64,000 nucleotides of DNA from Calditrichia bacterium (GTDB taxonomy: Bacteria; Calditrichota; Calditrichia; RBG-13-44-9; J075). The notes below the pieces were generated by a model. It was not told where the DNA came from. It ran no database searches and saw only the letters and a list, made by a program, of their open reading frames with translations. The stretch is from assembly GCA_020635015.1 (NCBI GenBank), contig JACKAP010000005.1, positions 227,686-291,685 of the forward strand, read 5' to 3'. Within the stretch, counting starts at the first letter, position 1, and the number at the start of each line of letters is the position of its first letter. Positions 50,701-58,761 of the stretch are shown piece by piece. Both the position numbers and the translations under genes were made by a program.

Positions 50701-53543
50701 GCAATACCAGTCCCGGCTCGCCTTTGGGCAAGCTGTCCTTCCAGGGCAATTATCAGCAAGGCAGCGGGTCGGCCCTGAATATCGAGATCGGAGGGCATCT
50801 GCCCGGGGTTAATTATGACAAGCTGGTGGTCAGCGGCACGGCCGACCTGGGTGGGCAGTTGAATATCGAGCTGGAAAATCTCTACGTACCGGCCATCGGC
50901 GACACCTTTCGGGTACTCTCCTATGGCGCGCGCAACGGCCAGTTTGACGACATCATCATGCCGGTGGTCAGCGGTCAGCCGGCCTTCGCGCTCAGCTACC
51001 TGAATGACGGCCTGATCCTCACCGCAGTGGCGGAAAACCTGCCTCCGGTAGCGGTGAATGATGTTGCCGCCACTCCGGAAGACGTCCCGGTGAGTGTCAA
51101 CGTGCTGCTCAATGACGCCGCACAGAATACCGGTTCGATCTTCCTGAACAGTTTCACCCAGCCGGCCCACGGTTCGGTAACCCAGGTGGGCGACAGCACC
51201 CTCAAATACAACCCGGCGCCCAATTACAACGGCAGCGACGGATTCTCCTACGTGATCCGCAACCCCAACAACCTGAATGACACCGCCCAGGTGAGCATCA
51301 CGGTGCAGCCGGTGAACGATCCGCCGATCGTGGCGGGTATTCCCAACGTGTCCTTTATGGCCGGAGAGAATCACCCGCTGGCGCTTGATCCCTACGCCAG
51401 CGACATCGACAACAATAACAGCCAGCTCTCCTGGAGCGCCCTGGTGCTCAGCGCCCAGTCGCCGGGTGCTGCGACCGGGCAGGGGGAAACCCGCCCGGAA
51501 GCATCGCTGGAGAATGATCCCGGCGATCTGCAGATCAGTATCGACCCGGCAACCCATGTAGCCACCTTCCATACCGATCCGGGAGTGACCGGGGTGTTCA
51601 CAGTGGAATTTACCGTAAGCGATCCGGGCGGCCTGAGCGACACCGACACCATGACCGCCTACGTCGGCGGCCCGCCGGTGGTAGTCAATCCGATTGCCAA
51701 TGTCAGCTATCCGGAGGACAGCGGCGCCCATGTGGTGGTCTCGGATCTTGACAGCGTCTTCGCCGATCCCGACGGCACCCCCTTAAGCTACAGCGCAGCA
51801 TCCGGCAACAGCGATATCCCGGTCACGCTGAACAACAATGCCCTGAGCGTCAGCTCGACGCCCAATTACTTCGGCAACGCCGCCGTGACCGTCACCGCCG
51901 ACGACGGCAACGGCAGCACGGTGCAGGATGTCTTCACCGTCACCATTACTCCGGTGAACGATCCTCCGCAGATCGCCCCGGCGATCCCGGCTATAACCTT
52001 TGCGGAAGACGGGCAATTCACCCTGGCGCTGAACGATCATGTCGGCGATATCGACAACAACCTTGCCCAATTGAGTTGGAGCGCCACGGTGCTCACCGCC
52101 CAGGCGCCCACGATGTTTGCGCTGCAAAGCACGAGCAAACATCCCGGTTTCCATCCGGCGGGCATCGAAGTGGATACCACCGACCTGACCGTGAGTATCG
52201 ATCCGGCCACCCATATCGCCACCATTAGCGCCAGCGGGGACAGCAGTGGCGTGTTCGCAGTGCGCTTCCGGGTGAGCGATCCCGGCGGGCTCAGCGACAC
52301 CCAGGAGGTCACCGTGACGGTAACCGCACAAGGTGATCCGCCGCTGCTGGTCAATCCCATCGCCAACCAGAATTTCCCGGAAGACAGCGGGCCGCACACG
52401 GTGGTCAGCGACCTCAACAGCGTGTTCGGCGATCCTGATCCGGGCACGGTGCTGAGCTTCAGCGCCGGCTCCGACAATCCGCAGATCCAGGCCAGCATCC
52501 AGGGCAATGCGCTGCTCGTCAGTGCGGCGGCAGATTACTTCGGCAGCGCCACCATCGATGTCAGCGCCAGCGACGGCGGGCCACAGCCGGCAAGCGATCA
52601 GTTTACGGTGACGGTGGACCCGGTGAACGATCCCCCGGTGATCGCCGATCTTTCCGCCGGCTTCAGCGTGGAGGAAGACGACACCCTCTATATCGCCCTG
52701 GATTCGCTGGTCAGCGACATCGACGACGACATCGCCACCCTGAACTGGAACGTTTTCCTGCCCGGCAGCGGGGCAGGGGACAGCCTGTTCCTGGAACTGG
52801 ATTCCACCACCCACCTGCTGGCGGTGATTCCGGCGCCCGACATGACCGTGAGCGGACGGGAGATCCAATTCACCGTCACCGACCCGGGTGATTCCAGCGA
52901 CACGGTGCTCTCCTGGATCAGCATCACCCCGGTCAACGATGCCCCGATTTTCAGCGACCTGCCCGACTCCCTGGGCTTTGCCGCCGACAGCAGCGTCACC
53001 CTGGCATTGTGGGATTATGTATCCGATCCGGAGACGGCGGATTCGCTGCTGACTTTCTTTTTCGAGGTCTCCAACAGCTCTCTGGAAAGCAGCTTTGATT
53101 CCACCAGCGGCCTGCTGACCCTCTCCGCCAAGCCGGGCTTCAGCGGCAGCGCCAGCCTGGGCATCACGGTGAGCGATCCGCAAAATGCGGCCGTCAGCGA
53201 CACCATCGCGGTGACGGTCTCTCCGGCAGTGAGTATTGCTGAACCGGCCGTGGCGCAGCAGCCGCTTCAGTACGCGCTGGAGCAAAATTACCCCAATCCC
53301 TTCAATCCGGAAACCATCATCAAATTCCAACTGCCGGCGGCGGGACGGGTAACCCTGGCGGTCTACAACATTCTGGGCCAGAAGGTGCGCACCCTGGTGA
53401 ACGAACGCCGGGAAGCAGGTTTTTATGAAGCGGTGTGGAATGGGCGGGATGAGCGGGGCGGGCAGCTGGCCAGCGGCATATACATCTATCATTTGCGTGC
53501 CGGCAGCTATCAGCAGGTGCGTAAGATGATCTTTCTCAAATAG
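47739..53543 (+). CDS. Giant exported Gly-Ser-rich repeat protein 3 with expanded cadherin-like array and sorting tail
   Basis: A 1934-residue protein. Signal peptide 1-27 (cleavage near VYAQ). The opening domain (TWVGGTGIWETASNWNPPG) precedes five repeat units and the SPGSPLG cap at about 990. A long cadherin-like/tandem-95-type array runs over about 1100-1830, with four VNDPP or VNDAP linkers and alternating PEDSG motifs. The C-terminal NYPNPFNP sorting tail starts at about 1850 and ends YIYHLRAGSYQQVRKMIFLK. Compared with protein 2 it has fewer solenoid units but a much longer Ig/cadherin section. Calcium binding and adhesion are inferred from the cadherin-like family. Confidence 0.9.
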   Translation: MFRATGAIVFFLMIFFTTFTSFNRVYAQQTRTWVGGTGIWETASNWNPPGVPTVSDTAVIVTGVVTMTSNQTIGGFRLNGKFISDATLTVTGKMQWFRSTQEGSGSTVISSGAVLEITGSDFKELIGHTLDNQGTVIWKDDGFIKLHNQAQIFNRAGATFEIQNDELMDFILPDSGGTFYNYGTLIKSGGSGTTIMDALFYNSGSIVVNSGELRFERGSDTPSSGTMNTATGGEIEFAKTPFRLDGVTFGGSGLVQISDGSLEISGSGITVQNGVRMAISDSDGYLQGDGPITVNGIFDFAHGKVFGNGSFTVSGTMELTGSSTRTLVGRTITNNGSIINTGTGTLRMQDNAQIINTAGAIFDLQSDANIDYLDPSGGKIFNYGNFQKSAGSGTTLIDVELINEGSITVNSGTVKLTRGGNVTACSNTIAAGSRLVLDDEDFLLSNVTFGGSGTVEFSTNSVTVSSGGVTILSPATLEFPGGTVKGSGDLTIEGTFDWSRGALSGSGDVIVNGLLKITGSNYKELIERTLINNTTTIWSDGDIKLKDQAKIINQSGSLFDVKTDNLMDYVLADNGGSFVNLGQLKKTAGSGTATIDPIFHNTGTVEVLSGTLRFERGSASSSSTGHFLTHSGTTLVLSERTFIIDGAYFEGAGITQVTDAILEVTGTGLQMSADATIKLDDPDGKIQGTGPLTIDGRLEWLQGTINGSGNFVINNTLVLGGSHFKELTGRTITNNGTTIATGSGSLRFSNSAVFDNTSGAVFEFQADAPFVKVLPDGGTFNNHGILRKLNGSGDSQLGIDLVNYGAIEVQGGATLSIASGGRLLFPQGTVTGAGILNIQGSMLWSGGTVAGNGQLTNHGLIELSGSGLKTLDTRTLVNYDSLRWLGSGNFGLKNNALIDTRAGSKFFIESSGTLSFLTPNGGSLSNGGTLLRPNSGTAHFGVDVSNSGTVEALNGTLDFNAAFNNLAGANLKGRGVLDFSDAIFSNNGNTSPGSPLGKLSFQGNYQQGSGSALNIEIGGHLPGVNYDKLVVSGTADLGGQLNIELENLYVPAIGDTFRVLSYGARNGQFDDIIMPVVSGQPAFALSYLNDGLILTAVAENLPPVAVNDVAATPEDVPVSVNVLLNDAAQNTGSIFLNSFTQPAHGSVTQVGDSTLKYNPAPNYNGSDGFSYVIRNPNNLNDTAQVSITVQPVNDPPIVAGIPNVSFMAGENHPLALDPYASDIDNNNSQLSWSALVLSAQSPGAATGQGETRPEASLENDPGDLQISIDPATHVATFHTDPGVTGVFTVEFTVSDPGGLSDTDTMTAYVGGPPVVVNPIANVSYPEDSGAHVVVSDLDSVFADPDGTPLSYSAASGNSDIPVTLNNNALSVSSTPNYFGNAAVTVTADDGNGSTVQDVFTVTITPVNDPPQIAPAIPAITFAEDGQFTLALNDHVGDIDNNLAQLSWSATVLTAQAPTMFALQSTSKHPGFHPAGIEVDTTDLTVSIDPATHIATISASGDSSGVFAVRFRVSDPGGLSDTQEVTVTVTAQGDPPLLVNPIANQNFPEDSGPHTVVSDLNSVFGDPDPGTVLSFSAGSDNPQIQASIQGNALLVSAAADYFGSATIDVSASDGGPQPASDQFTVTVDPVNDPPVIADLSAGFSVEEDDTLYIALDSLVSDIDDDIATLNWNVFLPGSGAGDSLFLELDSTTHLLAVIPAPDMTVSGREIQFTVTDPGDSSDTVLSWISITPVNDAPIFSDLPDSLGFAADSSVTLALWDYVSDPETADSLLTFFFEVSNSSLESSFDSTSGLLTLSAKPGFSGSASLGITVSDPQNAAVSDTIAVTVSPAVSIAEPAVAQQPLQYALEQNYPNPFNPETIIKFQLPAAGRVTLAVYNILGQKVRTLVNERREAGFYEAVWNGRDERGGQLASGIYIYHLRAGSYQQVRKMIFLK

Positions 53544-53580
53544 TATGGTATGACCCAAACGGCGGGTCATACCATACTAT
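53540..53580 (+). terminator. Hairpin overlapping the stop of giant protein 3
   Basis: A perfect 17-base stem (53540-53556 / 53564-53580) with a 7-base loop; its left arm includes the TAG stop. There is only a short T run afterwards. A second, stronger hairpin follows at 53628. Confidence 0.75.
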
Positions 53581-53627
53581 TTCTGTTGATATCAGGATGA
53601 CTCAGCTTTATAAGAGATGAGCGCTGC

Positions 53628-53675
53628 TTCTTTTGTAGCGGCACTTTTCAAAGTGCCGCTACAAAAGAAATTTTT
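53628..53675 (+). terminator. Strong intrinsic terminator
   Basis: A perfect 20-base stem (53628-53647 / 53650-53669) with an AAAGTGCCGCTAC right arm, followed by ATTTTTC. It is suited to end transcription of giant protein 3 on the plus strand. Confidence 0.88.
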
Positions 53676-53780
53676 CGGGTATTTCGTGGGCTGACATTTT
53701 TTGCTAGCTGCCCCATCGCCAAAGTTTCACCAGCGCTTATCACCCCGGACACTCCCGCGCAACCGCACTGTAATCTTCCT

Positions 53781-53820
53781 CCTTTATCTTTCAACCAGTG
53801 ATTGAAAAGTTAGATAAAGG
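53781..53820 (+). promoter_or_regulatory. Leader hairpin before the sulfotransferase
   Basis: CCTTTATCT (53781-53789) pairs with AGATAAAGG (53812-53820), with an inner TTCAA/TTGAA stem. It overlaps the alternative GTG start (53798), which supports translation from the ATG at 53849 instead. The rest of the gap 53544-53848 has no gene. Confidence 0.55.
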
Positions 53821-53848
53821 AACCATTACCCAAAATCGGGGACATATC

Positions 53849-54919
53849 ATGGAAGATTATCAGACCATGCCGCTCAGTACAAAAGAAGCGAAAATCCGCC
53901 AAATCAAGAACACCCCGCCGGTCTTCATCATCGGCTCCCAGCGTTCCGGCACCTCGTTCCTCTACCGCCTGATCCAGCGGCACCTGCGCATCGGCTTCGG
54001 ACGGGACAACGGTAATTTTGTGCGCCTGATGAAGCTGCTACCGTACTATGGGGATCTAAATGATACCGCCAACCTGCGCCGGCTGATCAGCGACATCATC
54101 GATATTCCGGAATTCGGCAAACGTTTTCCCGGCCTGGAGATCGATATCGATCATTTCATCGCCAACCTGGAAAGCCGCAGTTACCCGGAGATCGTACGCC
54201 GGTTCTATGCCGAATGGGCCTATTTGAAAGGCGCCCATCGCTGGGGGGGTAAAACCCCTGATTATTCCCTGTACGCCCGGGATCTGCATGTGCTGTTCCC
54301 GGATGCCCGCTTTATCCATATCATTCGCGATGGGCGGGACGTGGCGCTGAGCCTGTTCAAGCTCTCCTGGGGTCCCAAGGTGCCCCTGCTGGCGGCGCGC
54401 CACTGGCGGGAGCGGGTTGAGAGCGCTTTGAACTTCGGCCGCACCCTCGACCGCCGCAGTTACCTGGAACTCTATTACGAAGACCTGGTGCAATACCCGG
54501 CGCAGCAATTCCGCCGCCTGATCCATTTTATCGAATACGAAGGCGACCGCGAGCGGATCGTGCGGGATTTCGAGAATGCCACCGCCCCGAAGGTCAAACG
54601 CGATAATTATAATAAATGGGTTTTGGAAATCTCGCCGCGGCAGTTGCGGATATTCGAGCAGGAAGGGGGACAATTATTGGAAACCCTGGAATACGCCCTG
54701 ATTCATCCGGAACTGGCTGGCAGGCCGGTGTCGATCTGGCGGGAAATGCAGCAGCATGTCCTGAACCTGGCAATCAAGCTATATCGCGGAGAAGGACTGC
54801 GGGGGATTTATCTGCGCGGGCAGCGCTTCTTGCGGGAAACCACTCGCAAACTGGCGTCTCTATCCCGGCCTGAGCCAACGCAGACCGTGCACCCGAAGGA
54901 AAGTTCATACGTCGCCTGA
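53849..54919 (+). CDS. Sulfotransferase-family protein
   Basis: A 356-residue P-loop-like protein without a signal peptide. The 5'-phosphosulfate-binding loop GSQRSGTSF is at 29-37, and the 3'-phosphate motif is RFIHIIRDGRDVALSLF. The family moves sulfuryl groups from PAPS to hydroxyl or amino acceptors on glycans, lipids or peptides; the acceptor is unknown here. The start at 53849 has GGGGA 7 bases upstream; a longer GTG start at 53798 lies inside a hairpin. It is between giant secreted proteins 3 and 4 and could modify surface glycans, which is inference. Confidence 0.88.
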   Translation: MEDYQTMPLSTKEAKIRQIKNTPPVFIIGSQRSGTSFLYRLIQRHLRIGFGRDNGNFVRLMKLLPYYGDLNDTANLRRLISDIIDIPEFGKRFPGLEIDIDHFIANLESRSYPEIVRRFYAEWAYLKGAHRWGGKTPDYSLYARDLHVLFPDARFIHIIRDGRDVALSLFKLSWGPKVPLLAARHWRERVESALNFGRTLDRRSYLELYYEDLVQYPAQQFRRLIHFIEYEGDRERIVRDFENATAPKVKRDNYNKWVLEISPRQLRIFEQEGGQLLETLEYALIHPELAGRPVSIWREMQQHVLNLAIKLYRGEGLRGIYLRGQRFLRETTRKLASLSRPEPTQTVHPKESSYVA

Positions 54920-54946
54920 AGCATCGAATTGCCAACTGCTTTTGAA

Positions 54947-55172
54947 TCCACGGATTACACGGATTAACACAGATGTTACGCCCCTCCTCCGAAATGTAAT
55001 TCAAGTAGTCGTTGCGAGGCGTTTTGTGCGAAGCTATCTCCTGCGAGGTGCACTCAATGGCAGCTACGCTGGAAGCGATCCGCAGGAGATTGCCGCGCCG
55101 CAAAAAACGCGGCTCGCAATGACAGCGCCTGTTTACAAAATAATATCAGTGTAAATCCGTGTAATCCGTGGA
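54947..55172. repeat. Inverted CCGTGTAATCCGTGG words enclosing a MITE-like element
   Basis: The outer arms 54947-54970 and 55149-55172 are complementary over 23 of 24 positions. The MITE-like repeat copy B lies between them. The same structural pattern (word, interior, inverted word) occurs at 14436-14602 and 47234-47463. Confidence 0.82.
54992..55136 (-). repeat. MITE-like dispersed repeat, copy B
   Basis: The reverse-oriented copy of the element at 3365-3510, 145 bases long and highly similar throughout. It ends with the same GTAAACAGG and AAATGTAATT edges. It is non-coding and located between the sulfotransferase and trpF, which converge here. Confidence 0.85.
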
Positions 55173-55178
55173 CAGTCT

Positions 55179-55850
55179 TTATCCCTTTCCCGGTAGAACC
55201 AAAGCCATAAAGTCCCGCAGCTTTGTGTTATTCAGCACCCCCCCGCTACGCACCCCGCTGCAGACATCGAGACCGAAAGGGCGCACCTGGCGGAAGGCCT
55301 CCGCGGCATTGGCAGGATTTAATCCTCCCGCCAGGAACACCGGCACTTCCACCGCCTCGCGGATGCGCCGGCTGAGCGACCAGTCGTGCGTGCGGCCGGT
55401 GCCCCCTAATTGCTTGACCGGCAGATTCTGATTGCCGGAATCGAGCAGGATCGCATCCACCTCCGGAGCGGCCTCCAGCGCTTCGGTTATCGCCTCCTCC
55501 CCATTCACATGAATCACCTGTACGATCGATACACCGGGCAGTGCTGCCCTGAGATCTCGGTGCGTGCCCCGGGTCAGGCGGTCGCATAACTGGATGGTAC
55601 TAGTGCGGCAGCGGCGCTGCTGGGCGATGATCTCCGCTAGGTCTGTTTTGGAGGTCAGCAGAAAAGTGGCGACAGGTGGCGGTACCGCCGCGGCGATCTG
55701 CGCAATCTGCGCTTCATCGATCACTCCCGGCCCGCTGGGCATTTCCGAGACCAGCCCCAGGGCGGAAGCGCCGTGGCGGATGGCCAGTTGGGCCTCAGCG
55801 AGCGTGCTGATGCAGCAGATTTTGATGCGGGGGAAGTTGGATGGTTTCAT
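55179..55850 (-). CDS. trpF: Phosphoribosylanthranilate isomerase-like protein
   Basis: A 223-residue TIM-barrel protein of the TrpF family, which converts N-(5-phosphoribosyl)anthranilate to its carboxyphenylamino-deoxyribulose isomer in tryptophan synthesis. Key features are Cys12 in IKICCIS (general base position; family usually KICGIT), the Asp in AILLDSG, LGGTGRTHDW, and phosphate-binding LAGGLNP and DVCSGV. It is an orphan, with no other trp genes nearby. The start codon is immediately preceded by the ATGGTTA word repeat, with no clear ribosome site. A paralogous function cannot be excluded. Confidence 0.88.
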   Translation of the reverse strand: MKPSNFPRIKICCISTLAEAQLAIRHGASALGLVSEMPSGPGVIDEAQIAQIAAAVPPPVATFLLTSKTDLAEIIAQQRRCRTSTIQLCDRLTRGTHRDLRAALPGVSIVQVIHVNGEEAITEALEAAPEVDAILLDSGNQNLPVKQLGGTGRTHDWSLSRRIREAVEVPVFLAGGLNPANAAEAFRQVRPFGLDVCSGVRSGGVLNNTKLRDFMALVLPGKG

Positions 55851-55924
55851 GGTAATGGTAAATGGTTAATGGTTAATGGTCAATGCTCAATGTAATTGGT
55901 AATTGGTAATTGGTAATTGGTAAT
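55851..55924. repeat. ATGGTTA / AATTGGT word repeats at the trpF start
   Basis: Tandem ATGGTAA, ATGGTTA and AATTGGT words fill the 74 bases upstream of trpF, directly adjoining its start codon. They are related to the 5649-5680 and 8734-8774 words. Confidence 0.7.
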
Positions 55925-55971
55925 TGACGAATAAAATGTAATATTAGAGGGCAAGATAAGCAAATTAAACC

Positions 55972-56078
55972 TGGAGAGTGAAGATGGGTTTCCGATCACT
56001 TGCGCTGAAAGCGTAACACACAACCCACTCATCCCGGGGTAACGCCTCGGGAGTGTACCGCCGCCGTACCGATCTCCA
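55972..56078 (+). ncRNA. Candidate multibranched structured 5' leader
   Basis: By eye the leader folds into a closed multi-helix structure. The outer stem is TGGAGA (55972-55977) / TCTCCA (56073-56078). Inside, TGGGTT (55985-55990) / AACCCA (56022-56027) encloses a TTGCGCT-GAA-AGCGTAA hairpin (56000-56016). A CCCGGGG-TAACG-CCTCGGG hairpin (56033-56051) and a GTAC/GTAC helix (56055-56069) complete it. It lies 45 bases before the kinase-aminotransferase start. I do not recognise it as a known riboswitch; some THF-riboswitch-like GGAGAG is present but the core does not match. A cis-regulatory RNA is inference. Confidence 0.45.
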
Positions 56079-56122
56079 CCCGTGATTGCACCATCTCACC
56101 TTTATAACCATTGGAGTTTTTT

Positions 56123-58456
56123 ATGTCATTTTCCCCTTCATCCGTCCCTCAATATACCCCGGAGGAAGTTATCCGCGTTTTACAAAAGCACTATGGGATG
56201 AAGGCGCAGGTCAAGGCTTTATACAGCTATGACGATCAAAACTTTCATGTCCGGGATGCACCGGGCGCTGAATTTGTCTTCAAGATCTCCCATTCGTCCG
56301 AGCAGCGGGCATTTCTGGAGGCGCAGCATCAGGTGCTGGAAATCCTGAACCGCGGCAATCTGGCCGGTAGCGTGCCGCAGGTGGTGCCGGACGCCTCCGG
56401 CAATGCGATTTTTGCCATGCCGGAGAAAAGAGCGCATCGCCACTGGGCGCGGATGCTCACCTATCTGCCGGGCGGGATCCTGGGCAAACATTCACCCCAC
56501 AGCGAAAGGCTACGCCGCCAGTGGGGCAGATTGTTGGGGAAAATCGACCGGGCGCTGGACGACTTTTTCCACCCGGCCCTGCAGCACTATTTAGAGTGGG
56601 ACTTGCAGCACGCCCTGGATCTGCGGCGGGATACCGGATATATTCGCGATCCCCGGCGGCGCACCCTGGTGGAATATTTCCTGCTGCAGTTCGAGACCGA
56701 GGTGCTGCCGCAACTGCCCGGCCTGCGCCGCAGCGTCATCCATAACGATGCCAATGATTACAACCTGCTGACCGGCAACAGCGCAGACGGGAGCACCCAC
56801 ATCAGCGGGATCATCGACTTCGGGGATATCGTCTTCAGCTGCACCGTCTGTGAGGCGGCGATCGCCGCGGCCTATGCGCTTTTAGATCAGCCGGATCCCC
56901 TGGCCGCAGCGGCCGAGCTGGTCGGCGGATATCATTCAGCCGCTCCGCTGCAGGAAGCGGAACTCGATTTGCTGTTCTACCTGATCTGCGCCCGGCTGTG
57001 CATCAGCGTGATCATATCCTCCCGGCAACTGGCGCTCCGTCCGGACAATGATTATATCGCCATCAGCCAGCGTCCGGCCTGGAGGGCATTGGAAAAGTTG
57101 CTGCCGCTCAACCCCCTCCAGGCCGCGGCAGCGTTCCGAAACGCCTGCGATTTTCCGGAACGCCCCGGGCAACCGATGCACCGGGAGCTGCTGTCCGCCC
57201 GCCGGCGCTACATCGGCAAATCCCTGAGCATCTCCTACCGCCAGCCGCTCAACATTGTGCGCGGGGCGATGCAATACCTCTTCGAAGCCGGCGGAGATAC
57301 TTACCTGGATTGCGTCAACAACGTCTGTCATGTGGGACACTGCCATCCCCGGGTGGTGCGGGCGGCGCAGCAGCAGATGGCCCGCCTGAACACCAATACC
57401 CGCTACCTGCACGACCACCTCACCGAATACGCCCGGCAATTGACTGCCACCCTGCCGGAGTCTCTGGAGGTGTGCTTTTTCACCAATTCCGGCACTGAGG
57501 CCAACGACCTCGCCCTGCGCCTGGCGCGCAGCTATACCGGGCAGCAGGATGTGATCGTACTGGAAGGCGCCTATCACGGCCACAGTACGGCGGTGATCGA
57601 GATAAGTCCTTACAAATTTGACGGCCCCGGCGGTCAGGGGGCCCGCCCCCATATCCACAAAGCTCCGATGCCGGATCCTTATCGGGGCCGATACCGCGCG
57701 CCCGGTCCGGCACTTGGCGAAACATACGCCGCCGATGTAGAGAAGCTCATCGGTCAGTTACAATGGCAAGAGCGGGCGCCGGCGGCTTTTTTCTGCGAAC
57801 CGTTGCTGAGTTGCGGCGGGCAGATTGTGCTGCCGGATGGGTACCTGGCCGCGGCCTTCGCGCACGTCCGCCGGGCCGGAGGATTGTGCGTAGTCGATGA
57901 GGTGCAGGTCGGCTTCGGGCGCATCGGTTCACACTTCTGGGCGTTCCAGCATCAGGGGGTCGTGCCGGATATCCTTACCCTCGGCAAACCGATCGGCAAC
58001 GGCCATCCCCTGGCAGCAGTAATCACCACCCGGGCCATTGCCGACACCTTTGCCAACGGGATGGAATATTTCAACACTTTCGGGGGCAATCCAGTCTCCT
58101 GCGCAGTGGGCCTGGCAGTGCTGGAGACCATCCGGGAAGAACACCTCCAGGAAAATGCCCGAGAGGTCGGGGCTTATTTTCTAGAGCGACTGCAGCACCT
58201 GCAACAGCGTCATCCGGCAATCGGTGATGTGCGCGGCCTGGGGCTGTTCCTGGGCATCGAGTTGGTAAAAGATCCCGGCAAGCGCACCCCTGACGGCGCA
58301 CTCGCCAGCCGTATCGTCGAGAATATGAAGCAGCGCGGCATCCTGCTCAGCACTGACGGGCCGGATCACAACGTCATCAAGATCAAGCCGCCCCTGGTGT
58401 TCAGCCGGGAAAACGTGGCGCAGGTTTGTGAGATTCTGGATAAGGCGATTGGTTGA
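56123..58456 (+). CDS. Fusion of an APH-like kinase and a class-III aminotransferase
   Basis: A 777-residue cytoplasmic bifunctional protein. The N-terminal aminoglycoside-phosphotransferase-like kinase (about 1-330) has HNDANDYN (207-214) as the catalytic loop and IIDFGDI (about 231-237) as the metal-binding site. The C-terminal class III PLP aminotransferase (about 345-777) has DEVQVGFGR and Lys622 in [10 protein letters not shown] as the PLP lysine. This kinase-plus-phospholyase pairing resembles hydroxylysine kinase with 5-phosphohydroxylysine phospholyase, or ethanolamine-phosphate phospholyase (AGXT2L-type), so phosphorylation and elimination of an amino alcohol substrate is likely. GGAG is 6 bases before the ATG at 56123; a TTG 12 bases upstream is less likely. 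Confidence 0.9.
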   Translation: MSFSPSSVPQYTPEEVIRVLQKHYGMKAQVKALYSYDDQNFHVRDAPGAEFVFKISHSSEQRAFLEAQHQVLEILNRGNLAGSVPQVVPDASGNAIFAMPEKRAHRHWARMLTYLPGGILGKHSPHSERLRRQWGRLLGKIDRALDDFFHPALQHYLEWDLQHALDLRRDTGYIRDPRRRTLVEYFLLQFETEVLPQLPGLRRSVIHNDANDYNLLTGNSADGSTHISGIIDFGDIVFSCTVCEAAIAAAYALLDQPDPLAAAAELVGGYHSAAPLQEAELDLLFYLICARLCISVIISSRQLALRPDNDYIAISQRPAWRALEKLLPLNPLQAAAAFRNACDFPERPGQPMHRELLSARRRYIGKSLSISYRQPLNIVRGAMQYLFEAGGDTYLDCVNNVCHVGHCHPRVVRAAQQQMARLNTNTRYLHDHLTEYARQLTATLPESLEVCFFTNSGTEANDLALRLARSYTGQQDVIVLEGAYHGHSTAVIEISPYKFDGPGGQGARPHIHKAPMPDPYRGRYRAPGPALGETYAADVEKLIGQLQWQERAPAAFFCEPLLSCGGQIVLPDGYLAAAFAHVRRAGGLCVVDEVQVGFGRIGSHFWAFQHQGVVPDILTLGKPIGNGHPLAAVITTRAIADTFANGMEYFNTFGGNPVSCAVGLAVLETIREEHLQENAREVGAYFLERLQHLQQRHPAIGDVRGLGLFLGIELVKDPGKRTPDGALASRIVENMKQRGILLSTDGPDHNVIKIKPPLVFSRENVAQVCEILDKAIG

Positions 58457-58503
58457 TTGCGGATTTCGGAATGCGGAGTGCGGAATGAAAGGCGCAAAGG
58501 GCA

Positions 58504-58551
58504 AAGGATGAAGGATGAAGGATGAAGGATGAAGGATGAAGGATGAAGGGC
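58504..58551. repeat. GGATGAA heptamer repeat
   Basis: About six tandem copies of GGATGAA lie downstream of the kinase-aminotransferase gene. It is part of the repeat-filled gap 58457-58758, which has no gene. Confidence 0.75.
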
Positions 58552-58583
58552 AAAGGATAAAAGACAATACGCGTCAGCGCAAG

Positions 58584-58761
58584 TATCGTGAAAAAAGTGA
58601 ACAAATATCGCGAGCGAACACGAGCAAATATCGTGAGCGAAGCGAACAAACATCGCGAGCGAATGCGAGCTAACATCGTGAGCAAAGCGAACAAACATCG
58701 CGAGCGTCAGCGAGCAAACATCGTGAGCGCAGCGAACAAACATCGCGAGCGAAGCGAGCTA
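58584..58761. repeat. 45-bp tandem repeat abutting the rarD stop
   Basis: Alternating half-units of 23 (ATCGCGAGCGAA...) and 22 bases (ATCGTGAGCGAAG...) give a 45-base period. Seven half-units are clear from 58607; a degenerate one precedes. The last copy ends in the rarD stop codon (58759-58761). Read on the minus strand it forms 15-residue MFVRFAHDV-type repeats, which I regard as non-coding. Confidence 0.85.

Noticed and set aside
58366..58743. Minus-strand frame of 15-residue MFVRFAHDV repeats
   Set aside because: It is only the 45-base tandem repeat translated; there is no ribosome site or domain, and it runs antisense to the end of the aminotransferase gene.
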